Source: Bacteroidota bacterium (GTDB lineage Bacteria > Bacteroidota > Bacteroidia > Bacteroidales > VadinHA17). Taken from it: DNA of 41,432 bases. The position numbers were made by a program, and so were the translations under genes. Position 1 is the first letter of the stretch. Each line of letters starts with the position of its first letter. Under the pieces are notes generated by a model, which saw nothing but the letters and a program-made list of their open reading frames with translations, searched no databases and was not told the origin of the DNA. This document shows, piece by piece, positions 17,114 to 24,742 of this stretch. The stretch spans positions 1-41,432 of the forward strand of contig JAKPOU010000026.1 of the NCBI GenBank assembly GCA_029547705.1, read 5' to 3'.

Positions 17114-18826
17114 ATGAAAAAAATCAGCAGCTATTTTATTCTTTTTCTGGCCGCAGCAGTAATGACAGGCTGCAGTGGCCTGAACAAAATGAAGAAAAAT
17201 CAGGATACCATCAGGTATGAGGTTACACCGAAAGTTCTTGAAGCCCATGGGGGTATTGTAGGCCTTACCATCAAAGGCGAGTTTCCGGAGAAATATTTTG
17301 ATAAGAAGGCTACGCTCACTGCCACTCCTGTCCTCGTTTATGATGGTGGTGAAACTCCATATGAAAAAGTGCAGGTACTGCAGGGTGAAAAGGTTATGGC
17401 CAATAATCAGGTAATCACATATTCCGGTGGTAGTTTCACTTATAATGACATTGTCCCCTTCAAGGAAGAGATGAGGGTGGCGCAACTGATGTTAAGGGTT
17501 GAGGCCAGCAGGGGTGCAAAAACCGTTGTTTTTGAGCCGGTTAAGCTTGCTGATGGGGTTATTTCAACATCAACCCTGGTCCAGAAACATGGCAGAGCGG
17601 TTATTATGAAAGATAATTTCCAGAGGATTATTCCTGAGAGCAAAGTAGCTGATATACATTATGTGATCAACAGGTCAGATATCCGCAGCTCAGAGTTAAA
17701 GGGTGCTGACATAAATGAACTGAGAGCATATATCAAGGAAGTGGATGCTGATCCCGACCGCCGCTTCACAACAACAGTTGTCAGTTCCTATGCATCTCCT
17801 GATGGACCCATCACACTGAATGAAAAACTGTCAGTCAACAGAGGTTCAGCTGCCGACAGATTCATCAAGAGGGAATTTACCAAGATTGAAGCAGCAAAAT
17901 CAGGTGATTTCTTTGATAATATCACCACACCCGAAGACTGGGAAGGATTCAGGGCTGCAGTCGAAAATTCCTCAATACGCGACAAGGATCTGATACTCCG
18001 TGTTCTTTCAATGTATTCCGATCCCGTTGTCCGTGAAAGGGAAATCAAGAACATGTCTTCAGCCTACGAAGCACTCAAGGATGAAATTCTTCCGAAACTC
18101 AGAAGATCAGTTATGACTGTCAATGTTGACAAGATCGGCCGTACCGATGAACAGATCCTTGCACTGGCCAGATCCAATCCGGGAGAACTGAGTGTTGAGG
18201 AAATACTGTACGCCCCCACACTTGTGACAGATCTTAACGAACAGCTGAGATTCTACCAGGCAGCAGCACAGACATATCCGAAATGCATCAGGGCACATAA
18301 CAATATCGGACACACCCTTCTGGCACTCGGAAGAACGGATGAAGCAATCAGGGCTTTCGAAGCAGCAAAGGCAATCAATTACAACGATGAGGTCAAGAAC
18401 AACCTCGCAGCAGCAGCTCTTGTAAAGGGTGAACTCGTTAATGCCGAAGAACTGTACAATTCAATGACTACCCAGACACCCGAATCAAGATTTGGTCTCG
18501 GAGTGATTGCAATAACAAAGGGTGAATATGACAATGCGGTTAACCTGCTGGGCACAGCACCCTGTTTCAATCTGGCACTTGCACAGTTGCTCAAGGGAGA
18601 TGTAAACAGGGCCAAGGCAACCCTGGATGCCATGACCGAAACATGCAACGGAAAGGCTCCCTATCTCAAGGCAGTTGTGGGTGCAAGACTTGATGACAGG
18701 AATTATATGCTCGCCGGCCTTCGTGAAGCCGTGGGAATTAATCCCGCATTCAAGGCCATGGCAAAAACCGACATGGAAATGGCCAAGTTCTTTGCCGATG
18801 ATACATTCAGATCACTGGTTCAGTAA
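17114..18826 (+). CDS. TPR lipoprotein with OmpA-like segment
   Basis: The 570-residue product has a lipoprotein signal with lipobox VMTGC (Cys20), so it should be an acylated envelope protein. Residues about 35-190 form a beta-rich region of unknown family. Residues about 195-340 contain VVSSYASPDGP and a following LSVNRGSAADRFI, which resembles the peptidoglycan-contacting core of OmpA-like domains but is split by an inserted stretch. Residues about 375-540 are TPR repeats (HNNIGHTLLALGRTDEAI is a clear one). Similar Bacteroidales proteins combine a DUF3868-like N-terminus, an OmpA-like part and TPRs; I cannot name a gene. It stands alone with its own -7 box and ends in a bidirectional hairpin. 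A structural envelope or assembly role is inference. Confidence 0.8.
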   Translation: MKKISSYFILFLAAAVMTGCSGLNKMKKNQDTIRYEVTPKVLEAHGGIVGLTIKGEFPEKYFDKKATLTATPVLVYDGGETPYEKVQVLQGEKVMANNQVITYSGGSFTYNDIVPFKEEMRVAQLMLRVEASRGAKTVVFEPVKLADGVISTSTLVQKHGRAVIMKDNFQRIIPESKVADIHYVINRSDIRSSELKGADINELRAYIKEVDADPDRRFTTTVVSSYASPDGPITLNEKLSVNRGSAADRFIKREFTKIEAAKSGDFFDNITTPEDWEGFRAAVENSSIRDKDLILRVLSMYSDPVVREREIKNMSSAYEALKDEILPKLRRSVMTVNVDKIGRTDEQILALARSNPGELSVEEILYAPTLVTDLNEQLRFYQAAAQTYPKCIRAHNNIGHTLLALGRTDEAIRAFEAAKAINYNDEVKNNLAAAALVKGELVNAEELYNSMTTQTPESRFGLGVIAITKGEYDNAVNLLGTAPCFNLALAQLLKGDVNRAKATLDAMTETCNGKAPYLKAVVGARLDDRNYMLAGLREAVGINPAFKAMAKTDMEMAKFFADDTFRSLVQ

Positions 18827-18852
18827 TACAATAAGATATATTGCATAAATAA

Positions 18853-18889
18853 AAGAGGCTGTCCGGGAACGGGCAGCCTCTTGCGTTTT
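18853..18889. terminator. Bidirectional terminator hairpin
   Basis: AAGAGGCTG (18853-18861) pairs with CAGCCTCTT (18874-18882), extended by three further pairs including one G-T pair. It lies between two convergent genes, 26 bases after the lipoprotein stop. The T run on the plus side is interrupted (TTGCGTTTT). Confidence 0.7.
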
Positions 18890-18975
18890 ATATCCGGCAC
18901 CCGGCTCAGGAACAGGATAAGTATCGTGAAAAATACAGGCCAGCTGTCGTGGCCGGAATATAAAAGCCGCCCCAT

Positions 18976-19512
18976 TCATCTGTAACTGTGGTGCTGTTTA
19001 TGGAACTCCCACAGAACGATTCCCGCACTTACCGCTATATTGAAGGAATGCTTTGTACCTGACTGGGGTATTTCTATCACACCGTCACATTCATCAATCA
19101 CTGCCTGATCCACGCCATTGATTTCATGACCAAATACAAGAGCATATTTTATATCCTTTTCCACACTGAAATCGCTGAGATATATGGCGCCTTCAGTCTG
19201 TTCTATCCCGATAATCCTGTATCCTGATGATTTAAGCAGTGCAATGGCTGCGGGTGTATTGTCAAAATATTTCCATGCCACCGATTCAGTGGCGCCCAGT
19301 GCCGTCTTATGTATCTCCGGATGAGGCGGGACGCCCGTAATGCCGCACAGATAAATACATTCAGCAAGGAAGGCATCTGCTGTCCTGAATATTGACCCTA
19401 CATTGCTCAGGCTTCTGACATTGTCCAGAACAATTACAAGCGGCGATTTGCCGGCTTTCCTGAATTGCTCCACACTTTTTCTGCCAAGTTCACTGTTCCG
19501 AAGCTTCCGCAT
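18976..19512 (-). CDS. TrmH/SpoU family RNA 2'-O-methyltransferase
   Basis: The 178-residue protein is a single SPOUT domain that transfers a methyl group from SAM to a ribose 2'-OH in RNA. All three SPOU motifs are present: motif 1 NVRSLSNVGSIFRTADAF near residue 32, motif 2 LVFGHEINGV near 124, and motif 3 IPQSGTKHSFNIAVSAGI near 148. Many family members carry an extra RNA-binding N-terminus of about 80 residues; here only a short basic leader is present, as in TrmL- or TrmH-like proteins. The target (tRNA or rRNA) cannot be decided. It is divergent from sucC, separated by 81 bases that must contain both promoters. Confidence 0.9.
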   Translation of the reverse strand: MRKLRNSELGRKSVEQFRKAGKSPLVIVLDNVRSLSNVGSIFRTADAFLAECIYLCGITGVPPHPEIHKTALGATESVAWKYFDNTPAAIALLKSSGYRIIGIEQTEGAIYLSDFSVEKDIKYALVFGHEINGVDQAVIDECDGVIEIPQSGTKHSFNIAVSAGIVLWEFHKQHHSYR

Positions 19513-19551
19513 TATTTTTTTCGCTAATTTAGAAAAAATATACTTTGATAG

Positions 19552-19575
19552 TCCTGTTTCACAGGAGAGTGAAAC
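19552..19575 (+). promoter_or_regulatory. Overlapping alternative hairpins in the sucC leader
   Basis: Two perfect hairpins share bases and cannot form together. TCCTG (19552-19556) pairs with CAGGA (19562-19566). GTTTCAC (19556-19562) pairs with GTGAAAC (19569-19575). They end 18 bases before the sucC ATG. The 7-bp inverted repeat could equally be a DNA operator. A regulatory role is inference. Confidence 0.35.
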
Positions 19576-19593
19576 CAGTCAAAACGGAAGGAA

Positions 19594-20790
19594 ATGAATA
19601 TTCATGAATACCAGGCCAAATCGCTGCTGAGTGCATTTGGAGCCGGCGTACAGGAAGGCTTTGTGGCAGAGACTCCTGAACAGGCAGTTATGGTGGCAGA
19701 CCGGCTGAAGGAAAAGTCCGGGTCGGATTCTTTTGTTGTAAAGGCGCAGATACATGCAGGCGGAAGAGGGAAGGGAGGCGGGGTCAGACTGGCAAAATCT
19801 GTTGAGGAGGCTGGCATCATAGCTTCCGGAATGCTGGGGAAAAGACTTGTAACCCCTCAGACGGGACCGGAAGGGAAAACGGTCAGAAAGGTTCTGCTTG
19901 CCCGTGATGTGTATTACAGTGGGAAATCAGACATCCGTGAGTTCTATGTCAGTATTTTTCCGGACCGTAACAGGGCCCGCTATATGATAATGTACACTCC
20001 TGACGGGGGCATGTCGGTCGAGGAAGTGGCAGAAAAAAATCCTGAGAGGATATTTTTTGAAGAGATTCATCCTCTTGCCGGTCTGCAGCCCTGGCAGTGC
20101 CGGAATATTGCCTTCAGGCTGGGTCTGGCCGGTACGGCATTCAAAAACATGCAGCTTTTTCTTGATGCTGTGTATGAAACCTTCACAGCCTGCGATGCAC
20201 AGCTTCTCGAAATCAATCCCGTTCTGAAAACGAGCGATGACAGGATTCTGGCAGTAGACTGCAAAATTGTACTTGATGATAACGCACTGTTCAGGCATCC
20301 CGATCTGGCAGCGATGAGGGATGTGCATGAAGAGGATCCCCTGGAGGCGGAAGCCGGCAGGCACGGGCTCAGCTTCATCCGTCTTGGCGGAAATGTGGGC
20401 TGTATGGTAAACGGGGCAGGCCTGGCAATGGCTACCATGGATATCATAAAACTGTCGGGCGGGGAACCTGCCAATTTCCTTGATGTGGGCGGGGGAGCCA
20501 GCCAGGAAACCATTGAGGCCGGATTCAGGGTCATATTGAAGGACCCGGATGTGAAAGCAATACTGATTAATATTTTCGGAGGCATTGTCCGTTGCGACAG
20601 GGTAGCCAACGGGATTGTGGAAACCTGCAAAACAGCCGGCAGAATAAATATTCCGGTAATAATAAGACTGCAGGGCACAAACGCGGAAGAAGCCGTGGAA
20701 ATAATAAGAAAATCGGGACTGGCAGTATATTCTGTAACATCATTCCGGGAGGCTGCCGAAATGGTCAGCATGGTCCTGAAAGACCTGTGA
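19594..20790 (+). CDS. sucC: Succinyl-CoA ligase beta subunit
   Basis: The 398-residue product is the nucleotide-binding subunit of the TCA-cycle enzyme that interconverts succinyl-CoA and succinate with ATP or GTP formation. It begins MNIHEYQAK, the family N-terminus. The ATP-grasp region has VVKAQIHAGGRGKGGGV near residue 47. LLEINPV is near 205. The C-terminal ligase domain has GGNVGCMVNGAGLAMATMD near 265, NFLDVGGGA near 296 and INIFGGIVRCD near 327. Length is normal. The alpha subunit gene sucD, which follows sucC in many bacteria, is absent here: the next gene is convergent with only two bases between the stops. The partner must be encoded elsewhere. Confidence 0.97.
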   Translation: MNIHEYQAKSLLSAFGAGVQEGFVAETPEQAVMVADRLKEKSGSDSFVVKAQIHAGGRGKGGGVRLAKSVEEAGIIASGMLGKRLVTPQTGPEGKTVRKVLLARDVYYSGKSDIREFYVSIFPDRNRARYMIMYTPDGGMSVEEVAEKNPERIFFEEIHPLAGLQPWQCRNIAFRLGLAGTAFKNMQLFLDAVYETFTACDAQLLEINPVLKTSDDRILAVDCKIVLDDNALFRHPDLAAMRDVHEEDPLEAEAGRHGLSFIRLGGNVGCMVNGAGLAMATMDIIKLSGGEPANFLDVGGGASQETIEAGFRVILKDPDVKAILINIFGGIVRCDRVANGIVETCKTAGRINIPVIIRLQGTNAEEAVEIIRKSGLAVYSVTSFREAAEMVSMVLKDL

Positions 20791-20792
20791 AG

Positions 20793-21305
20793 CTATTTCC
20801 TGTGTGACCCGTCACAGAAGGGAGGCTGATGGCTGGCACCGCAGCAGCAGATTGACACGGTACCATCACTGATCTCCTTTGTTTCACCGCTGTTTATGAG
20901 TTTAAAGGTTCCGCTGATCACAACAGGTCCGTCTTTTATCAGTTTGACGGTAACCGGCCGGGACCTGTCGTCTTCAGTACCGCTGTCCTCCATCAGTTCT
21001 GGTCTTCTGTATTTTATATGATTGGTATGCCGCGGATCAACATTCCTGTTTTTTTCCAGATCATTCCATTTCCAGGTGAGAGCTTCGGTCGGACACATGT
21101 TGACCGTTCTGATTATCTTCTCAGTTGCCGCACCACTCATATCCACCCAGGGGCGCTGACTGGGATCAAACACCTCAATCAGTTCACGGTAACAATATGA
21201 TGCATGAACACATGCATCAGGCTTCCAGTAAACGGTTATCTCCCCGTTTGTGTATTTCCTGCCGCCCTGAAAAACCTTTGCCCTCTCCATGCCGGTTGTT
21301 GACAA
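20793..21305 (-). CDS. Iron-sulfur protein: divergent 4Fe-4S domain plus CDGSH domain
   Basis: The 170-residue protein joins two metal-binding parts. Residues about 20-85 match the divergent mono-cluster ferredoxin-like Fer4_19 domain: ACVHASYC (Cys32, Cys38) and a distal NMCPTEAL (Cys70). Residues about 115-170 carry a perfect CDGSH motif (CCCGASHQPPFCDGSH), which in MitoNEET-type proteins binds a 2Fe-2S cluster with three cysteines and one histidine. The two are joined by a charged linker near residues 88-112. It is probably a cytoplasmic electron carrier or redox sensor; no partner is evident. An alternative ATG five codons downstream (21290) is possible. Its stop lies two bases from the sucC stop. 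Confidence 0.87.
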   Translation of the reverse strand: MSTTGMERAKVFQGGRKYTNGEITVYWKPDACVHASYCYRELIEVFDPSQRPWVDMSGAATEKIIRTVNMCPTEALTWKWNDLEKNRNVDPRHTNHIKYRRPELMEDSGTEDDRSRPVTVKLIKDGPVVISGTFKLINSGETKEISDGTVSICCCGASHQPPFCDGSHRK

Positions 21306-21356
21306 GTTAACTTATTAAATGTTCGCAATTTAATATTTTTTATTAATAAATATTTG

Positions 21357-21386
21357 TTTGAATAATCCTTCGATTGATTATATTTG
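21357..21386 (+). promoter_or_regulatory. Promoter of the hybrid sensor kinase gene
   Basis: TTTG at 21357-21360 and TATATTTG at 21379-21386 are 18 bases apart; a second TTTG at 21353 gives 22. Both boxes match the Bacteroidota consensus. The promoter overlaps the in-frame upstream extension of the kinase ORF and so supports the ATG at 21419. Confidence 0.75.
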
Positions 21387-21418
21387 CCTATCAGTCTGAT
21401 GGGAAAGTGTATAATTCG

Positions 21419-23212
21419 ATGATCTGCCTGCCAGGTACCCTTGTTGGTTTCAATGCTCTGAACGGAGTTGTGCCGGCCATAGCAATATTGTTACTAATTG
21501 GCTGTATTATTGCTGTTTATATAATATTCTCGCTCCGGAAAAAGCTGAATGACCTTCAGGCTGAAAATACTGAAACGGAAAGGATCAATCACAGTCTTCA
21601 TGAACGGAGCGGTGAATTGAAAAAGCTTCTTGAAGAGGCAGAAGATTCCCTGAAGGATAAGGTGAAGTCTTTAAAGTTTTTCAGATCACTGGCAGAATCA
21701 GCTGATGACGGTATTTCCTTTTATGACAGGGAAGGGAATCTTAAATATTCGAATTCCGCCTTTTTCAGACTTACCGGACTGGACAGCTATTCATACAATG
21801 CCACGGCATTAGCTTCTCTCATTCATCCTGAGAAAAAGGATTATTATGACGAAAAGCTAAGGCATCTGAATGAAAAAGGCCATCACGAGAGTGAATTGCG
21901 CTTTCTTCAGAAAGACGGCAGTTATCTGTGCCTTTCCACCCGCTCCGTGGTTATAAGGGATGAGAATGGAGAAACAGAAGGTTTCCTTACAGTGTCGCGG
22001 GATATAACAAAACTGAGAAAGGAGCATGAGGATCTTATAAAAGCAAACCTCGAGGCAGAAACAAGTATCAAACTGAAATCAGCCTTCCTTGCCAATATCT
22101 CCCACGAGATAAGGACTCCTCTCAACAGCGTTGTGGGATTTGCAAATCTTCTGCTTTCCGAAGATATCAGCAAGGATGTCAGGGAAGAATATTATGATCA
22201 CATAACCTACAACAGTGAGAAGCTACTTCAGATAATCGGTGATATAATTGATCTTTCAAGACTTGAAAGCTCACAGATCAGGATCTCAAATGAGGAGGTG
22301 CCTGTCGGCAGGGTTGTGAAGGAAGTGATTGAAGAAGCGAAACAGGTTATCAGAAGGAATGAGAAGAATATAAATCTGAATGTTATTACCCGGCTCGATG
22401 AGAAAACCGACAGGATACTGTCAGACAGGGTATGGCTTAAGCGGGTTCTTAATCATCTGATGGACAATGCCATAAAATTTACTCTCGATGGTACTGTCGA
22501 ACTGTCGTACTACACTCAGAACGGTGATCTGTTTTTCAGGGTAAAGGATACCGGTATAGGAATCAACAAGGAGAACCTGGCCCGCATCTTTGAGGAATTC
22601 CAGCAGGAAATAGACGGTCATCACCGTCCCTTTGAAGGACTGGGAATAGGACTGACCCTGGTCAGGGAAGTGATCCACAGAATGGGTGGAAAAATTATTG
22701 TCCAGTCAGAAAAGGGAGTCGGATCGGTTTTCACATTTTCCATACCATATATCCGTACCGGAGGGTGTGAACCTGCATCAGCCGATACGGAAAAACTGCA
22801 GCCGGAGGAGACTGATATAGACTGGAGCTCCAACAAGTGCCTTCTGGTGGATGATAACATCGATGTACTTACTTATCTTAAAACAATACTGGTAGATACG
22901 GGAATAAATGTTGTTACGGCCAGTTCGGGAGCCTCGGCAATTGAAACCATCCGGAACACTCCCGATCTTGACCTGATCCTGCTCGATCTGCAGATGCCTG
23001 AAATAAACGGACTTGATGTTACCAGGGAAATCAGGAAAATCAGCAGCAGTCTTCCGATTATTGCCCAGACGGCATATATTTTTGAAGAAGACAAAGACAG
23101 TATTCTCCGGGCCGGATGCGATGCCTGCCTCATCAAACCCATCCTGAAGGAAAACCTCATTACGGTAATGTCTTCATTCATAAGGACTAAGCCATCATCA
23201 GACCGTACATAA
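21419..23212 (+). CDS. Hybrid sensor histidine kinase (TM, PAS, HisKA, HATPase, REC)
   Basis: The 597-residue protein has one hydrophobic segment at about residues 14-38, a coiled coil (40-85) and a PAS domain (about 85-200, with YSNSAFFRLTGLD). The HisKA dimerisation domain follows, with the phospho-accepting H229 in FLANISHEIRTPLNS. The HATPase domain has the N box HLMDNAIKF, DTGIGI and GLGIGLTLV. A C-terminal receiver has the phospho-acceptor D523 in LILLDLQMPEING and CLIKPI for the conserved lysine. With no periplasmic loop, it probably senses something at the membrane or in the cytoplasm through PAS. I chose ATG 21419; an upstream TTG (21374) would place the promoter inside the gene. No output protein lies nearby, so the phosphate must go to a distant partner. 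Confidence 0.93.
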   Translation: MICLPGTLVGFNALNGVVPAIAILLLIGCIIAVYIIFSLRKKLNDLQAENTETERINHSLHERSGELKKLLEEAEDSLKDKVKSLKFFRSLAESADDGISFYDREGNLKYSNSAFFRLTGLDSYSYNATALASLIHPEKKDYYDEKLRHLNEKGHHESELRFLQKDGSYLCLSTRSVVIRDENGETEGFLTVSRDITKLRKEHEDLIKANLEAETSIKLKSAFLANISHEIRTPLNSVVGFANLLLSEDISKDVREEYYDHITYNSEKLLQIIGDIIDLSRLESSQIRISNEEVPVGRVVKEVIEEAKQVIRRNEKNINLNVITRLDEKTDRILSDRVWLKRVLNHLMDNAIKFTLDGTVELSYYTQNGDLFFRVKDTGIGINKENLARIFEEFQQEIDGHHRPFEGLGIGLTLVREVIHRMGGKIIVQSEKGVGSVFTFSIPYIRTGGCEPASADTEKLQPEETDIDWSSNKCLLVDDNIDVLTYLKTILVDTGINVVTASSGASAIETIRNTPDLDLILLDLQMPEINGLDVTREIRKISSSLPIIAQTAYIFEEDKDSILRAGCDACLIKPILKENLITVMSSFIRTKPSSDRT

Positions 23213-23421
23213 TATCCATCAAATAAATGGAAATTAAAAGTACTTCAGAACTGCCAAATACAATGCAATTCCCGTTCAATGCACAAGAAATGATAAGGAC
23301 TTGAATCAGTGTGACTGATGAAAATTCAGGGAAAGAAAAACAAGATATTGAAATCCCGATTAATGCAGATCCGGCTTAGAACTGAAACAAAGCATTAAAG
23401 TAAAAGGAAAGAATCTGATAT

Positions 23422-24408
23422 TTAGTTAACCTGACTGATCTCATACAACTTCAATAAATCCTTAACTGATCTTTCCAGACTCCATTTGTCTATTACTGTC
23501 TGTCGTATCTTATCAGGATCAAGATTAATTTTCCCGGATATTATATCAGTGAGGATTTTACGCAGGTATTCATGATCGTTTTTTGGAAATAAGAATCCGT
23601 TTTCTCCATGGTTTATAACTTTTGAATGAATTCCGACTGATTCTGTAGCTACCGTTATAAGTCCGCATGCCATCGCTTCAAGACAGACCAGGGAAAACCC
23701 TTCTGTAAATGAGGCAATTACAATTATATTGCTTGCAAAATAATAATCAATAATCTTATTACTTTCAGGCATTATATAAACCTGTGAGGCTATCCCGTTT
23801 TCAGATGCCATTGACATTATTTCTTCTGCATATTTTTTATCATCGATCTTTCCTATCATAACCAAGCCCCAATCAGAATTATTCCTGAGAATGGCTGTCA
23901 AGGCTCTTAGAACCACAATCTGACCTTTAGGTGGGCGTATCCGTCCAATTATGCTTATCAGATTTTTCTGATGGATATTGGCAATTTTCTGTTTTTTGTG
24001 AATTTTGAAGATATCAATGTTGACTCCATGTTTGATCAGGGTGTTTGGATAAGGTATATTTTCTGCCATAGTTGAGTTTAGAGTAACCAGATGGTCAGCT
24101 TTCTTCATCAGCAGACAGCTTAGTTTTGCAGGTTTTCCATCAGAGTGTCTGGTAAAAATGAGTTTAAATTTTCCTCTCATTTTTCTGAGAAACAATGCAA
24201 AAAGAATTTCAATATTCCGGTGTGTATGGATAACAAGTTTCCTGTCACTATAGATGAGTCGAAGTAAAGAAATCCAACTTATTTTTGGTGCTTTTATACC
24301 GTAACCGAACACAAATGAACCGGAATACTTATTGAGAATTGGCACAATACTTTCAACAGTCCTTGTAATCCCGGTAGCCCTGGAGTGAAAATGGAAATGA
24401 ATGATCAT
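23422..24408 (-). CDS. Glycosyltransferase family 4 (GT-B)
   Basis: The 328-residue protein has the two Rossmann-like lobes of GT-B enzymes. The C-terminal lobe has ISIIGRIRPPKGQ near residue 150 and the donor-binding signature SFTEGFSLVCLEAMACGLI near 232, where E and the following E-A-M residues are the family EX7E motif. The N-terminal lobe is short, with TRHSDGKPAKL near 85. It probably moves a sugar from a nucleotide donor onto a surface glycan or lipid; the sugar cannot be predicted. The gene is much richer in A and T than its neighbours and stands alone with long AT-rich flanks, which suggests transfer. It reads convergently with the hybrid kinase. Confidence 0.87.
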   Translation of the reverse strand: MIIHFHFHSRATGITRTVESIVPILNKYSGSFVFGYGIKAPKISWISLLRLIYSDRKLVIHTHRNIEILFALFLRKMRGKFKLIFTRHSDGKPAKLSCLLMKKADHLVTLNSTMAENIPYPNTLIKHGVNIDIFKIHKKQKIANIHQKNLISIIGRIRPPKGQIVVLRALTAILRNNSDWGLVMIGKIDDKKYAEEIMSMASENGIASQVYIMPESNKIIDYYFASNIIVIASFTEGFSLVCLEAMACGLITVATESVGIHSKVINHGENGFLFPKNDHEYLRKILTDIISGKINLDPDKIRQTVIDKWSLERSVKDLLKLYEISQVN

Positions 24409-24742
24409 TTAGAAGGATTCAGTTTACAAATATATTACAGAAATAGTTAAAAACGAACTTACTGATTTGTATAAATGACTAGTGTTTAAAATGCAGGTAA
24501 TTAGCGTTTTCATTCACAAACCAAATATCAGCTGTTTATTATATATTGATAATTGTATATATCCAAAGGATTCATAAATCAATTCATGAATAATGTTAAT
24601 CAGGTTTAATGCAGGGTGTTATTAAATAATTTTGGAAATAAATGTTAATCGTGTCGCGGTTATGTTATCATTTGTCACGTTGAGTTGATCCGCAGACAGA
24701 TCTCTTCTTTTTTCTTCTTACATTGTACACAATTTTGCGCTA
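24409..24742. other. AT-rich divergent spacer before priA
   Basis: This 334-base region lies between the divergent GT4 and priA genes. It is strongly AT-rich and has no credible ORF. Beyond the minus-strand -7 box, I see no consensus promoter for priA (ACAATTTTG at about 24727-24735 is a weak candidate) and no RNA gene or repeat. Confidence 0.6.
24427..24434 (-). promoter_or_regulatory. -7 box of the GT4 gene
   Basis: On the minus strand this reads TATATTTG, an exact TAnnTTTG match 18 bases upstream of the GT4 ATG. A -33 TTTG is not clear, although TTCG lies near the expected distance. Confidence 0.55.

Noticed and set aside
20067..20771. 234-codon minus-strand ORF inside sucC
   Set aside because: Antisense to the conserved sucC frame, low-complexity serine-rich product, no motif.
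23227..23304. 25-codon ORF after the hybrid kinase gene
   Set aside because: Too short, no motif, in an AT-rich spacer; not supportable as a gene.
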